From an uncultured Bacillaceae bacterium (lineage in GTDB: Bacteria > Bacillota > Bacilli > Bacillales > Caldibacillaceae): a stretch of DNA of 64,000 bases. The position numbers and the translations under genes were made by a program. Position 1 is the stretch's first letter; each line of letters begins with the position of its first letter. The stretch lies in contig CALGYZ010000054.1 of NCBI GenBank assembly GCA_937934645.1, positions 196,775-260,774 of the forward strand. The letters run 5' to 3'. The notes under the pieces are model-generated. The model made no database searches, was not told where the DNA came from, and worked only from the letters and a program-made list of their open reading frames with translations. This document shows positions 8,128-18,459 of the stretch, piece after piece.

Positions 8128-8925
8128 ATGCGACAAAGAATCATTACAGCTATACTTGCGGCTTTAATTTTTCTGCCCCTTGTTTTTTTCGGGGGGATTC
8201 CCTTTGTATTATTAGTCTATTTCATGGCATCGGTTTGTCTATTTGAATTGTTACGGATGAAAAATATACATATTCTTACCCTCCCGGGGATTTTGTCTTT
8301 AATATTGCTATGGATTTTTTTAATACCTGCAGAAAAACATGACGTTTTTTTCAGTCTTGCAACGGAAACGAAAATGATGCTCTTTCTGTTTGGAACCTTT
8401 GCTTTCTTGTCTTATACTGTTATTAGCAAAAATAAATTTAACTTTGAGGATGTTGCTTTCAGTATCCTCGGTACTTTATATACAGGCACAGGCTTTTATT
8501 ATTTAATGGAAACACGATTTGCAGGTGTTGTATACATATTTTTTGCATTATTTGTTATTTGGGCGACTGATTCCGGGGCTTATTTTACAGGCAGGGCTTT
8601 TGGAAAAAGAAAACTGGCTCCCCATATCAGTCCGAACAAAACAGTGGAAGGTTCATTAGGCGGATTGGTTTGTTCGCTTATTGTTGCTTTCTTGTTTTAT
8701 AAATTCACCGGCCTGGGTGATAATTTAACAGCCGGAAAGCTATTTATTGTAACAGCAATTTTATCTGCGGCCGGTCAATTGGGAGATTTAGTTGAATCAG
8801 CATTAAAAAGATTTTACAATGTGAAAGACTCCGGAAAAATTTTACCGGGGCATGGCGGAATGCTTGACCGTGTAGACAGCTGGCTGTTTGTCATGCCTTT
8901 GTTATCCTTTTTAAATATTATCTAA
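8128..8925 (+). CDS. cdsA: Phosphatidate cytidylyltransferase (CDP-diacylglycerol synthase)
   Basis: 265 residues with seven to eight predicted membrane helices. It makes CDP-diacylglycerol from CTP and phosphatidic acid for phospholipid synthesis, feeding PgsA encoded further along the window. The family signature is at the C-terminus: LKRFYNVKDSGKILPG followed by HGGMLDRVDS. AAAGGTGATG precedes the ATG. Confidence 0.95.
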   Translation: MRQRIITAILAALIFLPLVFFGGIPFVLLVYFMASVCLFELLRMKNIHILTLPGILSLILLWIFLIPAEKHDVFFSLATETKMMLFLFGTFAFLSYTVISKNKFNFEDVAFSILGTLYTGTGFYYLMETRFAGVVYIFFALFVIWATDSGAYFTGRAFGKRKLAPHISPNKTVEGSLGGLVCSLIVAFLFYKFTGLGDNLTAGKLFIVTAILSAAGQLGDLVESALKRFYNVKDSGKILPGHGGMLDRVDSWLFVMPLLSFLNII

Positions 8926-8970
8926 TTTATTGAGAAAATATAGGTTGATCCATTCATCGAGGTGAATAAC

Positions 8971-10128
8971 TTGAAAAATGTCAGCTTACTGGGTGCGACC
9001 GGATCGATCGGTTTGCAAACACTTGATGTGATCCGTTCTCATCCTGAAAAGTTTAAACTTGTTGCTTTTTCATTTGGTAAAAATATTGATAAGGCGAGAG
9101 AAATTATCCGGGAGTTTCAACCGAACCTCGTATCATGCCAATTGAAAAAAGACTGTGAAAAATTAAAACAGGAATTTCCTTCGTCAATCAAATTTACATA
9201 TGGTGATGAAGGGTTGCTGGAAGTTGCGGCACATCCGGATGCAAATCTTTTTATGAACGCAATTATGGGCAGTATCGGAGTATTGCCGACGATTGAGGCA
9301 ATCAGGGAAAGAAAAACAATTGCCATTGCCAATAAGGAAACCCTTGTCACTGCAGGACACATCGTAATGGCCGAGGCAGAGAAAAACAATGTACCCGTTA
9401 TTCCAGTGGACAGTGAACATTCTGCAATTTTTCAATGTTTGGAAGGAGAGAACCGGAAGAATATCGAAAGATTGATTATAACGGCTTCGGGAGGAAGTTT
9501 CCGTGATAAACCCAGGGAAGAACTGGTTCATGTAACTGTTAAGGAAGCATTGAAACATCCGAACTGGTCTATGGGAGCAAAAATTACCATCGATTCGGCC
9601 ACGATGATGAACAAGGGGCTGGAAGTGATCGAGGCCCGCTGGCTGTTCAATCAGCCATACGAGAAGATTACCGTTCTCCTTCACCGGGAAAGTACAATAC
9701 ATTCTATGGTTGAGTTTCAGGACGGCAGCGTAATTGCCCAGCTTGGAACTCCGGATATGCGGATTCCGATTCAGTATGCGCTGACATATCCGGAGCGGCT
9801 TCAGGCAAATGTTTCCAAGTTAGATTTGGCAGAAATTGGAACATTACATTTTGAAGAAATAGATTTTAAACGTTATCCTTGCTTAGCCTTTGCCTATGAG
9901 GCGGGAAAAACCGGCGGAACGATGCCGGTCGTTTTGAATGCAGCCAATGAAGTAAGTGTTGACGCCTTTTTAAAAGGCAACATATCTTTTTTAGACATCG
10001 AATACTTCATTGAACAAGAGCTGACAGAACATGATCCCATACCTGCCCCGGATTTAGAAACGATTCTTGAAGTTGACCGGCAAACAAGAATAAGAACAAA
10101 AGAAAAAATTGCTTCCCGGGTGATGTAA
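8971..10128 (+). CDS. dxr: 1-deoxy-D-xylulose 5-phosphate reductoisomerase
   Basis: 385 residues from the TTG at 8971, six bases after GAGGTGA. The GTG at 8962 lies inside that site and is less likely. It converts DXP to MEP with NADPH, the committed step of the non-mevalonate isoprenoid route. The NADPH loop GATGSIG is at residues 8-14. Metal and substrate motifs are VDSEHSAIFQCL, ITASGGSFRD, HPNWSMGAKITIDSATMMNKGLE, and NAANEVSVDAFL near the C-terminus. Confidence 0.97.
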   Translation: MKNVSLLGATGSIGLQTLDVIRSHPEKFKLVAFSFGKNIDKAREIIREFQPNLVSCQLKKDCEKLKQEFPSSIKFTYGDEGLLEVAAHPDANLFMNAIMGSIGVLPTIEAIRERKTIAIANKETLVTAGHIVMAEAEKNNVPVIPVDSEHSAIFQCLEGENRKNIERLIITASGGSFRDKPREELVHVTVKEALKHPNWSMGAKITIDSATMMNKGLEVIEARWLFNQPYEKITVLLHRESTIHSMVEFQDGSVIAQLGTPDMRIPIQYALTYPERLQANVSKLDLAEIGTLHFEEIDFKRYPCLAFAYEAGKTGGTMPVVLNAANEVSVDAFLKGNISFLDIEYFIEQELTEHDPIPAPDLETILEVDRQTRIRTKEKIASRVM

Positions 10129-10153
10129 TAATAAAACAAAGGTGGTATGTTTT

Positions 10154-11410
10154 GTGAGTACACTTTCGACAGTACTGGCATTTGTTATTTTATTCGGTGC
10201 TCTCGTTTTCTTTCACGAATTGGGCCATTTTATATTTGCAAAGCGGGCTGGGATTCTTTGCCGGGAATTTGCTATTGGTTTCGGACCGAAAATATTTGCA
10301 TTCAAAAAGAATGAAACAGTTTATACGATCCGGCTCCTGCCTCTTGGAGGATATGTCCGTATGGCCGGTGAAGATCCGGAACTTGTGGAATTGAAGCCCG
10401 GGCTGCGTGTCGGTTTAATCATGGACGAGAATGAAACGGTACACAATATTATTCTGAATCAGAAAGAAAAATATCCGGATGCGCTGATCCTTGAAATCGA
10501 AGAAGCGGATATTGAGAAACACTTATATATCCGGGGTTATGCTGACGGGGAAGATTCAGCAATAAAAACGTTCAAAGTTGATCCGAAAGCGGTTATTGTT
10601 GAAAACGGCGAGGAGTATCAAATTGCCCCGCTTGACCGGCAATTTTCTTCCAAATCATTGATTGACCGTACATTAACCATTCTTGCCGGACCGGTATTTA
10701 ATTTTTTACTGGCTGCAGTCGTATTTATATTAATCGGTCTGCTGCAAGGTGTACCTTCCATGGCCCCGGTGCTTGGAAAAATAACCGGTGACGGTTCGGC
10801 AAAACAAGCCGGATTGCAGGAAGGGGATATTGTCCACTCGATTGACGGACAGGAAGTAACAACCTGGATCGATATTGTTGAAATTATCCGGGAGCACCCG
10901 AATGAAACGATAACCTTTAAAATTGAAAGAGAAGGAGAAGTCTTTGAAGTAGATGTCGTACCAAAAGATGTTAATGGTGAAGGTAAAATCGGCGTGTACC
11001 AGCCGATGAATCATACATTTTTCGGTTCCTTTGTTTATGGCTTTACGGAGACTTGGTTTTGGATTAAACAAATATTTATTATACTCGGAGATTTGGTTAC
11101 CGGCGGATTTACCATTGATGCATTAGCAGGACCGGTCGGAATATATGCATCAACGGAAGCGGTAGCCCAATCCGGAATCTTTAATTTGATGCGCTGGGGT
11201 GCTTTACTAAGCATTAACCTCGGGATCGTGAACTTGTTGCCGATCCCCGCCTTGGACGGGGGCCGCTTACTGTTCTTCGGTATTGAAGCTGTGCGTGGAA
11301 AGCCGGTGGACAAAAATAAAGAAGGACTTGTCCATTTTCTAGGATTTGCCCTCCTTATGTTATTAATGCTTGTTGTAACATGGAACGATATACAGAGATT
11401 TTTCTTATAA
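10154..11410 (+). CDS. rseP: Site-2 intramembrane zinc protease RseP/RasP
   Basis: 418 residues from GTG at 10154, eight bases after AGGTGG. The upstream GTG at 10142 overlaps the ribosome binding site. The zinc motif HELGH is at residues 21-25 in the first membrane helix. A PDZ domain (LGKITGDGSAKQAGLQEGDIVHSIDG) lies mid-protein, and the second active-site motif NLLPIPALDGG is near the C-terminus. In B. subtilis RasP cleaves RsiW, FtsL and remnant signal peptides in the membrane. Its place between dxr and proS is conserved. Confidence 0.96.
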   Translation: MSTLSTVLAFVILFGALVFFHELGHFIFAKRAGILCREFAIGFGPKIFAFKKNETVYTIRLLPLGGYVRMAGEDPELVELKPGLRVGLIMDENETVHNIILNQKEKYPDALILEIEEADIEKHLYIRGYADGEDSAIKTFKVDPKAVIVENGEEYQIAPLDRQFSSKSLIDRTLTILAGPVFNFLLAAVVFILIGLLQGVPSMAPVLGKITGDGSAKQAGLQEGDIVHSIDGQEVTTWIDIVEIIREHPNETITFKIEREGEVFEVDVVPKDVNGEGKIGVYQPMNHTFFGSFVYGFTETWFWIKQIFIILGDLVTGGFTIDALAGPVGIYASTEAVAQSGIFNLMRWGALLSINLGIVNLLPIPALDGGRLLFFGIEAVRGKPVDKNKEGLVHFLGFALLMLLMLVVTWNDIQRFFL

Positions 11411-11444
11411 ATCCGGATAAAAATTAAGTACAGGGGTGCAAGAA

Positions 11445-13139
11445 ATGAAACAAAGCATGTCATTTATACCAACATTAAGAGAAGTACCTGCGGATGCGGA
11501 AATTAAAAGCCATCGGTTATTATTAAGGGCAGGTTTCATCAGGCAAATTGCCAGTGGGATATACACTTATTTGCCGTTGGGATACCGGGTGCTGAAAAAA
11601 ATCGAAAAGATCGTCCGTGAAGAAATGGATGCCATTGGAAGTGTCGAGCTGTTGATGCCGGCACTCCAGCCTGCAGAGTTATGGGAGGAATCAGGAAGAT
11701 GGCAATCCTACGGCCCTGAACTTATGCGGGTCAATGACCGTCATGAACGTCCTTTTGCCCTAGGACCGACCCATGAAGAAGTGATCACAAGGCTTGTTGG
11801 CAATGAAATCAAATCTTATAAGCGTCTGCCGATTATTTTATATCAAATCCAAACGAAATTCCGTGATGAAAAGCGTCCCCGTTTCGGTCTATTGCGGGGA
11901 AGGGAATTTGTTATGAAAGATGCGTACTCTTTTCATACGAGCAAAGAAAGTTTGGATGAAACATATGAAAAAATGGTTCGGGCCTATGAAAATATTTTTT
12001 CACGGCTTGGCTTGAACTTCCGTGCTGTAATTGCCGATTCCGGTGCCATCGGCGGAACAGACACCCATGAATTTATGGTTTTATCTGAGGTCGGGGAAGA
12101 TATTATCGCATATTCTGATGAATCGGATTACGCGGCAAACATTGAAATGGCCGAAGTCATCACAGAATATGAAAAGCCGGATGTACCGTTAAAAGAATTG
12201 GAAAAAGTAGATACAGGTGAACATAAAACGATTGAAGATGTGACCGGTTTCCTGAATGTTAATCCCGATGAAACCATCAAATCATTACTATATAAAATTG
12301 ATGGGGAATTTGTACTCGTTCTAGTCCGCGGAGACCATGAAGTTAATGATATAAAAGTAAAGAACTTGCTAAATGCAACGTTTGTAGAATTGGCTTCACC
12401 TGAAGAAACCGAGGAGGTACTCGGTTGTAAAATCGGAAATATCGGTCCCGTCGGGGTGAAGGATATAAAAATTATTGCCGACCGTGCCGTTCAGTATATG
12501 GTCAATGCAGTTGCCGGAGCCAATGAAGAAAATAAGCATTATGTAAATGTTAACCCTGAACGTGATTTTCAAGTGGATCAATATGCAGACTTACGCTTCG
12601 TTCTGGAAGGGGATCCTTCTCCGGACGGAAAAGGAAAAATTTTATTTGCAAAGGGAATTGAAGTCGGCCATGTATTTAAACTCGGCACCCGGTACAGTGA
12701 AGCAATGAATGCGGTTTTCCTGGATGAAAATGGAAAATCTCAACCGATGATTATGGGATGCTATGGAATCGGCATATCCCGGCTCATCACCGCAGTAGCA
12801 GAGCAAATGGCAGATGATCACGGGCTTGTATGGCCGAAGGAAATTGCGCCTTATGACGTCCATGTCATCATCGTGAATACGAAAAACGAAGAACAATGGC
12901 AGGCCGGCAATAAAATATATGAACAGTTGCGGAGTGAAAAATATGAGGTGCTGTTGGACGACCGTGATGAGCGGGCCGGCGTCAAATTTGCCGACAGTGA
13001 TCTAATCGGTATTCCCGTACGTATTGTTGTCGGAAAGAAAGTAAATGAAGGAATCGTTGAAGTCAAGATCAGAAAAACAGGTGAAATGTTGGAAGTGCCT
13101 ATCAATGAATTAACAACAACACTACAAAAGATTATATAA
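11445..13139 (+). CDS. proS: Prolyl-tRNA synthetase, bacterial type with editing insertion
   Basis: 564 residues from the ATG at 11445, which follows AGGGGTG; this equals the B. subtilis length. It is a class II synthetase: motif 1 around LRRAGF-like LLRAGFIRQIASGIYTYLP, motif 2 KFRDEKRPRFGLLRGREFVMKDAYSF, motif 3 GCYGIGISRLITA. The INS editing domain lies between motifs 2 and 3 (about residues 230-390), and an anticodon-binding domain ends the protein. There is no T-box in the 34-base gap upstream, so expression probably depends on the uppS-rseP operon. Confidence 0.97.
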   Translation: MKQSMSFIPTLREVPADAEIKSHRLLLRAGFIRQIASGIYTYLPLGYRVLKKIEKIVREEMDAIGSVELLMPALQPAELWEESGRWQSYGPELMRVNDRHERPFALGPTHEEVITRLVGNEIKSYKRLPIILYQIQTKFRDEKRPRFGLLRGREFVMKDAYSFHTSKESLDETYEKMVRAYENIFSRLGLNFRAVIADSGAIGGTDTHEFMVLSEVGEDIIAYSDESDYAANIEMAEVITEYEKPDVPLKELEKVDTGEHKTIEDVTGFLNVNPDETIKSLLYKIDGEFVLVLVRGDHEVNDIKVKNLLNATFVELASPEETEEVLGCKIGNIGPVGVKDIKIIADRAVQYMVNAVAGANEENKHYVNVNPERDFQVDQYADLRFVLEGDPSPDGKGKILFAKGIEVGHVFKLGTRYSEAMNAVFLDENGKSQPMIMGCYGIGISRLITAVAEQMADDHGLVWPKEIAPYDVHVIIVNTKNEEQWQAGNKIYEQLRSEKYEVLLDDRDERAGVKFADSDLIGIPVRIVVGKKVNEGIVEVKIRKTGEMLEVPINELTTTLQKII

Positions 13140-13153
13140 AATACAATACTATC

Positions 13154-13206
13154 AGGGCTATCATCGTGTTGCCTCGAAACGTTGCAACATGAAAGTAGCC
13201 CTTTTT
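13154..13206 (+). terminator. Intrinsic terminator after proS
   Basis: AGGGCTA (13154-13160) pairs with TAGCCCT (13196-13202). An inner GTGTTGC/GCAACAT-type stem extends it, and a T-run follows. Confidence 0.75.
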
Positions 13207-13251
13207 CTTATTAATCATTCCGTTGAAATAACCATTTCACTATTCACCTTA

Positions 13252-13260
13252 TGCTATAAT
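13252..13260 (+). promoter_or_regulatory. Extended -10 promoter of polC
   Basis: TGC followed by TATAAT (13255-13260) is a perfect extended -10. No good -35 is seen at 17 bases. It lies between the proS terminator and polC. Confidence 0.5.
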
Positions 13261-13313
13261 AAACAATAGTCTTAAAAAGTAATACGGCCGATTAAAACTT
13301 TAGGGGGAGTCAC

Positions 13314-16300
13314 ATGAATATAGACAGGAATGAAAAAAGAGAACGTTTTTATCTCCTCTTACAACAAATAAATATGACAGACGATACGTATACACCTTAT
13401 TTGAAAAATGGGGAAATTGAAAAGCTGATTATCGAGCGGAAATCGAGAAAATGGGAGTTTCGTTTTTTGTTGGATTCCATTTTGCCGTACCAAGTATTTT
13501 CCCTCTTTACAATGAAACTGAAAAAAGCCTTTAGTCATATTGCAAATGTCACATATAACATCTCTGTAAGGAATCCGGATTTTAATGAGAAATTAATCAT
13601 TGATTATTGGAAGTATGCGGTTAAAGAAATGGAAGGTATGTCGCCTGCGCTGTTAAGCTTATTGAATGAACAAATTCCGAAAGTCAACGGAAATAAAATA
13701 ATTGTTTCCGGACGGAATCAAGCTGAATGCTTAACATTGAAAAGAAAATATGGCGACCAAATTGTAAAAATTTACCAGCAGGCAGGGTTTCCGCCGTTGC
13801 AATTTGATGCAGAAGAAAACCATGAGGAACAGGAAGAATCATATAAACAATTTTTCGCGGAAAGACAACGGGAAGATGAAGAGCGTGCAAAACAAGCAAT
13901 TATGGAAATGCAGAAAAAGGCGGAAGCGAGCACAGCAGCACAAAATGAAGACTCCGGTCCCCTTATTATCGGCTATCCGATTCAAAATAACCATGAAATC
14001 CGTTCCCTTGCTGATATTCAGGAAGAAGAACGGCGGGTTGTTGTGGAAGGCTATGTTTTCGACTGTGAAACGAAGCTGTTACGGAGTGGAAGGACCCTGT
14101 TGGAATTTAAAATTACTGATTATACAGATTCAATACTAGTAAAAATGTTTTCCAAAGATACCAAAGAAGATGCCGAGAAACTGAAACGGTTGAAGAAGGG
14201 AATGTGGGTGCGCATCCGGGGGAATGTACAAAACGATACATTTGTCCGGGATCTCGTCATGATGGCGAATGATATTAATGAGATAAAAGTGAAGGATAGA
14301 GCGGACACGGCACCGGAAAATCAAAAGCGTGTCGAGCTGCATTTACATACGCAGATGAGTCAAATGGATGCCGTATCATCTGTTTCTTCACTTATCGCCA
14401 GGGCAAAGAAATGGAGACATAAGGCAATCGCCGTTACCGATCATTCTGTTGTTCAGTCTTTTCCTGAAGCATACAATGCAGCAAAGAAACATGACATTAA
14501 AGTCATTTATGGCCTGGAAGCAAATATTGTGGATGATGGTGTTCCCATTGCCTACAATCCTGCACACAGGTTCCTTCCGGAAGAAACATATGTAATATTT
14601 GACGTTGAAACGACAGGATTATCGGCCGTTTATAATACCATTATTGAACTGGCAGCCGTAAAAATTAAGGACGGGGAAATTATTGACCGTTTTGAATCGT
14701 TTGCCAATCCGAAACATCCGTTATCAGCTTTTACCATTGAGCTGACGGGTATCACGGATGATATGGTAAAAAATGCACCGGATCCGGAGGATGTTTTAAG
14801 GGACTTTTATGAATGGTGCGGGGATGCGATTTTAGTTGCCCATAACGCTTCCTTTGATACAGGCTTTATAAATGTCGGATACGAAAAAATCGGTTACGGT
14901 AAGTTGACAAATCCGGTTATTGATACGCTTGAGCTGGCAAGATTTTTGTATCCGGATATGAAAAACCACCGGTTGAACACCCTGGCGAAAAAATTTAATG
15001 TTGAACTAACGCAGCATCACAGGGCAATCTATGATGCCGAAGCGACCGGCTATATTTTGCTGAGATTATTGAAGGAACTGGATGAGCGGGGAATAAAATA
15101 TCATGACGAACTGAACGAGCAAGGAAACAATGAAACAAGTTATAAACGCGGCCGTCCGTTTCATGCTATTCTCCTTGCACAAAATAACACCGGCCTGAAA
15201 AATTTGTTCAAACTCGTCTCATATTCACATATAAAATATTTTTATCGGGTCCCGAGAATACCGAGATCATTGTTACAAACCCACCGGGAAGGAATTTTAG
15301 TCGGATCGGCTTGTGATGAAGGAGAATTGTTTGAGGCGGCACAACAAAAGTCGATTGAAGAAGTGGAAGAAATTGCAAAGTTTTATGATTACCTTGAAGT
15401 CCATCCTAAAGAAGTATACCGTCCGTTGATTGAAGCGGATGTGATCCAAAGTGAACAGCAATTAGAAGATATAATAAAAAAGATTATAAAAGTCGGGGAA
15501 AAGTTGGACATACCGGTTGTAGCAACCGGCAATGTCCATTATCTGGATCCGGAAGACAAGATTTACAGGAAGATTTTGATCGCTTCCCAGGGCGGAGCAA
15601 ATCCATTAAACCGGCAGAAATTGCCTGATGTACATTTCCGGACAACCGATGAGATGCTGGAAGCCTTTAGTTTTCTTGGAAAAGAGAAAGCTGAGGAAAT
15701 TGTTATCACCAATCCGAATAAAATAGCGGATATGATTGACGAAGTTAAGCCGGTAAAAGACAAATTATACACGCCCAAGATTGAAGGGGCGGAAGATGAA
15801 ATTACTGAAATGAGCTATAGACGGGCAAAGGAAATTTACGGGGATCCGCTTCCGGAAATTGTTGAAAAACGTTTGGAAAAGGAATTAAAAAGCATTATCG
15901 GAAACGGCTTTGCAGTAATATACCTCATCTCCCACAAGCTGGTTAAAAAATCGAACGATGATGGTTATCTTGTCGGCAGCCGCGGATCTGTCGGGTCTTC
16001 GTTTGTCGCCACGATGATGAATATAACGGAAGTAAACCCGTTGCAGCCCCATTATGTTTGTCTAAACTGCCATTATACGGAGTTTTTTACTGACGGCTCC
16101 GTCGGCAGCGGCTTTGACTTGCCGGATAAAGAATGCCCGGAATGCGGTCATGCTCTCCATAAAGACGGTCATGACATTCCTTTTGAAACATTCCTTGGTT
16201 TCAAAGGAGATAAAGTTCCGGATATTGACTTGAACTTTTCCGGTGAATATCAGCCCCGTGCTCATAATTATACGAAGGAATTATTCGGTGAAGATTATGT

Positions 16301-17639
16301 TTACCGTGCGGGAACGATCGGTACAGTAGCAGATAAAACAGCTTACGGTTTTGTAAAAGGGTATGAGGAAGAAAACAATCTGCATTTCCGTAATGCCGAA
16401 GTTGAACGGCTTGCCAGGGGAATGACCGGCGTAAAAAGAACGACGGGACAGCACCCCGGCGGAATTATCGTTATTCCCGATTATATGGATGTTTATGACT
16501 TTACACCGATTCAATATCCGGCAGATGATCAATCTGCTGAATGGAGAACGACCCATTTTGATTTCCATTCCATTGAGGATAATGTATTAAAATTGGACAT
16601 ACTCGGGCATGATGACCCGACGGTTCTGCGTCTGTTGCAAGAGTTGAGCGGAATTGATCCGAAAACGATTCCGATGGACGATCCGGAAGTCATGAAAATA
16701 TTCAGTAGCACCGAACCGCTGGGAGTCACTCCGGAACAAATCATGAGTAAAACCGGTACATTAGGTATTCCTGAATTCGGAACAAGGTTTGTCCGGCAAA
16801 TGCTTGAAGAAACAAAGCCGACGAAGTTTTCCGAACTACTTGTGATATCCGGTTTGTCCCACGGTACGGATGTATGGCTTGGTAATGCACAGGATTTAAT
16901 CAGGGACGGAATATGTACATTAAGTGAAGTAATCGGCTGTCGTGACGATATCATGGTTGATTTAATGCATTACGGGATTGAACCTTCCCTCGCATTTAAA
17001 ATAATGGAATCCGTCCGTAAGGGCAGAGGGCTTACGGAGGAAATGGAAGCAGAAATGCGGAAACATAATGTTCCCGACTGGTATATCGGTTCCTGTAAAA
17101 AGATAAAATACATGTTCCCGAAAGCCCATGCGACTGCTTATATTATAAACGCAGTCCGTATTGCCTGGTTCAAGGTTCACCATCCGCTATTGTTTTATTC
17201 AACATATTTCACGGTCAGGGCTGAGGATTTTGACCTGGACATCATGGTCCGTGGTGCTAATTCGATCCGGGAAAAAATTAAGGAAATTAACGAAAAGGGT
17301 CTCCAAGCTACCCCGAAAGAAAAAAACTTACTGACGGTTCTGGAAGTAGCTCTGGAAATGTGCGAGCGCGGTTTCTCATTTCAAAAAATAGATTTATATA
17401 AATCAAGCGCATCTGAGTTTATTATTGAAGGCAACACGCTGATCCCGCCGTTCAATGCCATCCCGGGTCTTGGCACAAACGCTGCAAAGAATATCGTTAA
17501 AGCACGGGAAGAAGCTGAGTTTCTGTCAAAAGAAGATTTACGCGAGCGTGGAAAAGTTTCAAAAACAATAATGGAATATTTGGAAAAACAAGGTTGTCTG
17601 GACTCCTTGCCGGAAGAAAATCAACTGTCCTTATTTTAA
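13314..17639 (+). CDS. polC: DNA polymerase III alpha subunit, Gram-positive PolC type
   Basis: 1441 residues, intact and the expected length (about 1437 in B. subtilis). PolC is the main replicative polymerase with built-in proofreading. Order: N-terminal domain, OB fold (about residues 235-335), PHP domain (VELHLHTQMSQMDAVSS) split by the DEDD exonuclease beginning with FDVETTGL near residue 427, the rest of PHP, a four-Cys zinc motif (CLNCHY, CPECGH, about 914-943), and the catalytic DIDLNFSGEYQPRAH near 968. It ends in QLSLF, a consensus beta-clamp binding peptide. GGGGGAG precedes the ATG. It is flanked by its own promoter and the rimP promoter. Confidence 0.98.
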   Translation: MNIDRNEKRERFYLLLQQINMTDDTYTPYLKNGEIEKLIIERKSRKWEFRFLLDSILPYQVFSLFTMKLKKAFSHIANVTYNISVRNPDFNEKLIIDYWKYAVKEMEGMSPALLSLLNEQIPKVNGNKIIVSGRNQAECLTLKRKYGDQIVKIYQQAGFPPLQFDAEENHEEQEESYKQFFAERQREDEERAKQAIMEMQKKAEASTAAQNEDSGPLIIGYPIQNNHEIRSLADIQEEERRVVVEGYVFDCETKLLRSGRTLLEFKITDYTDSILVKMFSKDTKEDAEKLKRLKKGMWVRIRGNVQNDTFVRDLVMMANDINEIKVKDRADTAPENQKRVELHLHTQMSQMDAVSSVSSLIARAKKWRHKAIAVTDHSVVQSFPEAYNAAKKHDIKVIYGLEANIVDDGVPIAYNPAHRFLPEETYVIFDVETTGLSAVYNTIIELAAVKIKDGEIIDRFESFANPKHPLSAFTIELTGITDDMVKNAPDPEDVLRDFYEWCGDAILVAHNASFDTGFINVGYEKIGYGKLTNPVIDTLELARFLYPDMKNHRLNTLAKKFNVELTQHHRAIYDAEATGYILLRLLKELDERGIKYHDELNEQGNNETSYKRGRPFHAILLAQNNTGLKNLFKLVSYSHIKYFYRVPRIPRSLLQTHREGILVGSACDEGELFEAAQQKSIEEVEEIAKFYDYLEVHPKEVYRPLIEADVIQSEQQLEDIIKKIIKVGEKLDIPVVATGNVHYLDPEDKIYRKILIASQGGANPLNRQKLPDVHFRTTDEMLEAFSFLGKEKAEEIVITNPNKIADMIDEVKPVKDKLYTPKIEGAEDEITEMSYRRAKEIYGDPLPEIVEKRLEKELKSIIGNGFAVIYLISHKLVKKSNDDGYLVGSRGSVGSSFVATMMNITEVNPLQPHYVCLNCHYTEFFTDGSVGSGFDLPDKECPECGHALHKDGHDIPFETFLGFKGDKVPDIDLNFSGEYQPRAHNYTKELFGEDYVYRAGTIGTVADKTAYGFVKGYEEENNLHFRNAEVERLARGMTGVKRTTGQHPGGIIVIPDYMDVYDFTPIQYPADDQSAEWRTTHFDFHSIEDNVLKLDILGHDDPTVLRLLQELSGIDPKTIPMDDPEVMKIFSSTEPLGVTPEQIMSKTGTLGIPEFGTRFVRQMLEETKPTKFSELLVISGLSHGTDVWLGNAQDLIRDGICTLSEVIGCRDDIMVDLMHYGIEPSLAFKIMESVRKGRGLTEEMEAEMRKHNVPDWYIGSCKKIKYMFPKAHATAYIINAVRIAWFKVHHPLLFYSTYFTVRAEDFDLDIMVRGANSIREKIKEINEKGLQATPKEKNLLTVLEVALEMCERGFSFQKIDLYKSSASEFIIEGNTLIPPFNAIPGLGTNAAKNIVKAREEAEFLSKEDLRERGKVSKTIMEYLEKQGCLDSLPEENQLSLF

Positions 17640-17666
17640 AACCTGCAGATGAAAAACTTGGCATGA

Positions 17667-17695
17667 TTGCATTACAATTGGAACTATGTTATATT
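17667..17695 (+). promoter_or_regulatory. Promoter of the rimP-nusA-infB operon
   Basis: TTGCAT (17667-17672), a 17-base spacer and TATATT (17690-17695) preceded by an extended-10 TG make a strong sigma-A site. The resulting leader before rimP is about 210 bases. Confidence 0.72.
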
Positions 17696-17735
17696 CTTAT
17701 TTGGTAGTAAAACAACGAACTTTAACTTTTCTGTT

Positions 17736-17765
17736 GTAAAGAGTGGGGGTAACCTCACTCTTTAC
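17736..17765 (+). promoter_or_regulatory. Stem-loop in the rimP-nusA operon leader
   Basis: GTAAAGAGTG (17736-17745) pairs perfectly with CACTCTTTAC (17756-17765) around a G-rich loop. No proper U-tract follows, so termination is doubtful. The rest of the 275-base polC-rimP gap is AT-rich with no gene. Confidence 0.55.
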
Positions 17766-17914
17766 TGTTTGTAATAGCAAATTTCTGATTGTGATTGGAG
17801 CCGGCAATTCAAAGTATTTAACGAACCGCTTGTAATAAACGAAATAGTTTTCCTCTTTGACACATAATAAAAATATCTATGGAAAATCTTTTGCAACCTT
17901 TCCAGGAGGTATGT

Positions 17915-18382
17915 ATGAGTAAAGTAAAAGAAACGGTTGAAAAATTAGCATTGCCGATTGTAGAAGAGTTAGGTCTGGAAATCGTTGATATCGAATATGT
18001 AAAAGAAGGAAAAAACTGGTTTTTACGCGTGTTTATCGATAAAGAAACAGGCGTTGACATCGAGGAATGCGGTTTAGTCAGTGAACGTCTCAGTGAAAAA
18101 TTGGATGAAGTTGATCCGATCCCGCACAATTATTATTTGGAAGTATCTTCTCCGGGTGCAGAGCGTCCATTAAAAAAACCGGCCGATTTTGAAAGGTCGA
18201 TCGGAAAAAATGTTTATATAAAAACATATGAGCCGATTAATGGTGAAAAGATTTTTGAGGGTGTGTTAAAGGCCTTTGATGGTGTGAACGTCACTTTGGA
18301 TGTCCGGGTTAAAAACCGCACGAAAACAGTGGACATTCCTTATGACAAAGTTGCCCAGGCAAGACTTGCGGTAATTTTTTAA
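17915..18382 (+). CDS. rimP: Ribosome maturation factor RimP
   Basis: 155 residues from the ATG at 17915 after AGGAGGT; an in-frame ATG at 17879 lacks a site. RimP helps 30S subunit maturation, around the S19/S12 region. Family features: the N-terminal domain with DIEYVKEGKNWFLRVFIDKE, GVDIEECGLVSERLSEKLDE, and YYLEVSSPGAERPLK at the domain junction, then an SH3-like C-terminal domain. It is the first gene of the operon leading to nusA, ylxR, ylxQ and infB. Confidence 0.95.
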   Translation: MSKVKETVEKLALPIVEELGLEIVDIEYVKEGKNWFLRVFIDKETGVDIEECGLVSERLSEKLDEVDPIPHNYYLEVSSPGAERPLKKPADFERSIGKNVYIKTYEPINGEKIFEGVLKAFDGVNVTLDVRVKNRTKTVDIPYDKVAQARLAVIF

Positions 18383-18459
18383 TCATTTTCTCATGATTAG
18401 AAATACTTTGCAAAAATGTCGAATTGAAAAATTGTATTTGGAGGTAAGGGGGACGAAAA

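Noticed and set aside
13314..17639. Possible frameshift or intein in the very long polC frame
   Set aside because: All domains are in order and the length equals that of other PolC proteins; no insertion is seen.
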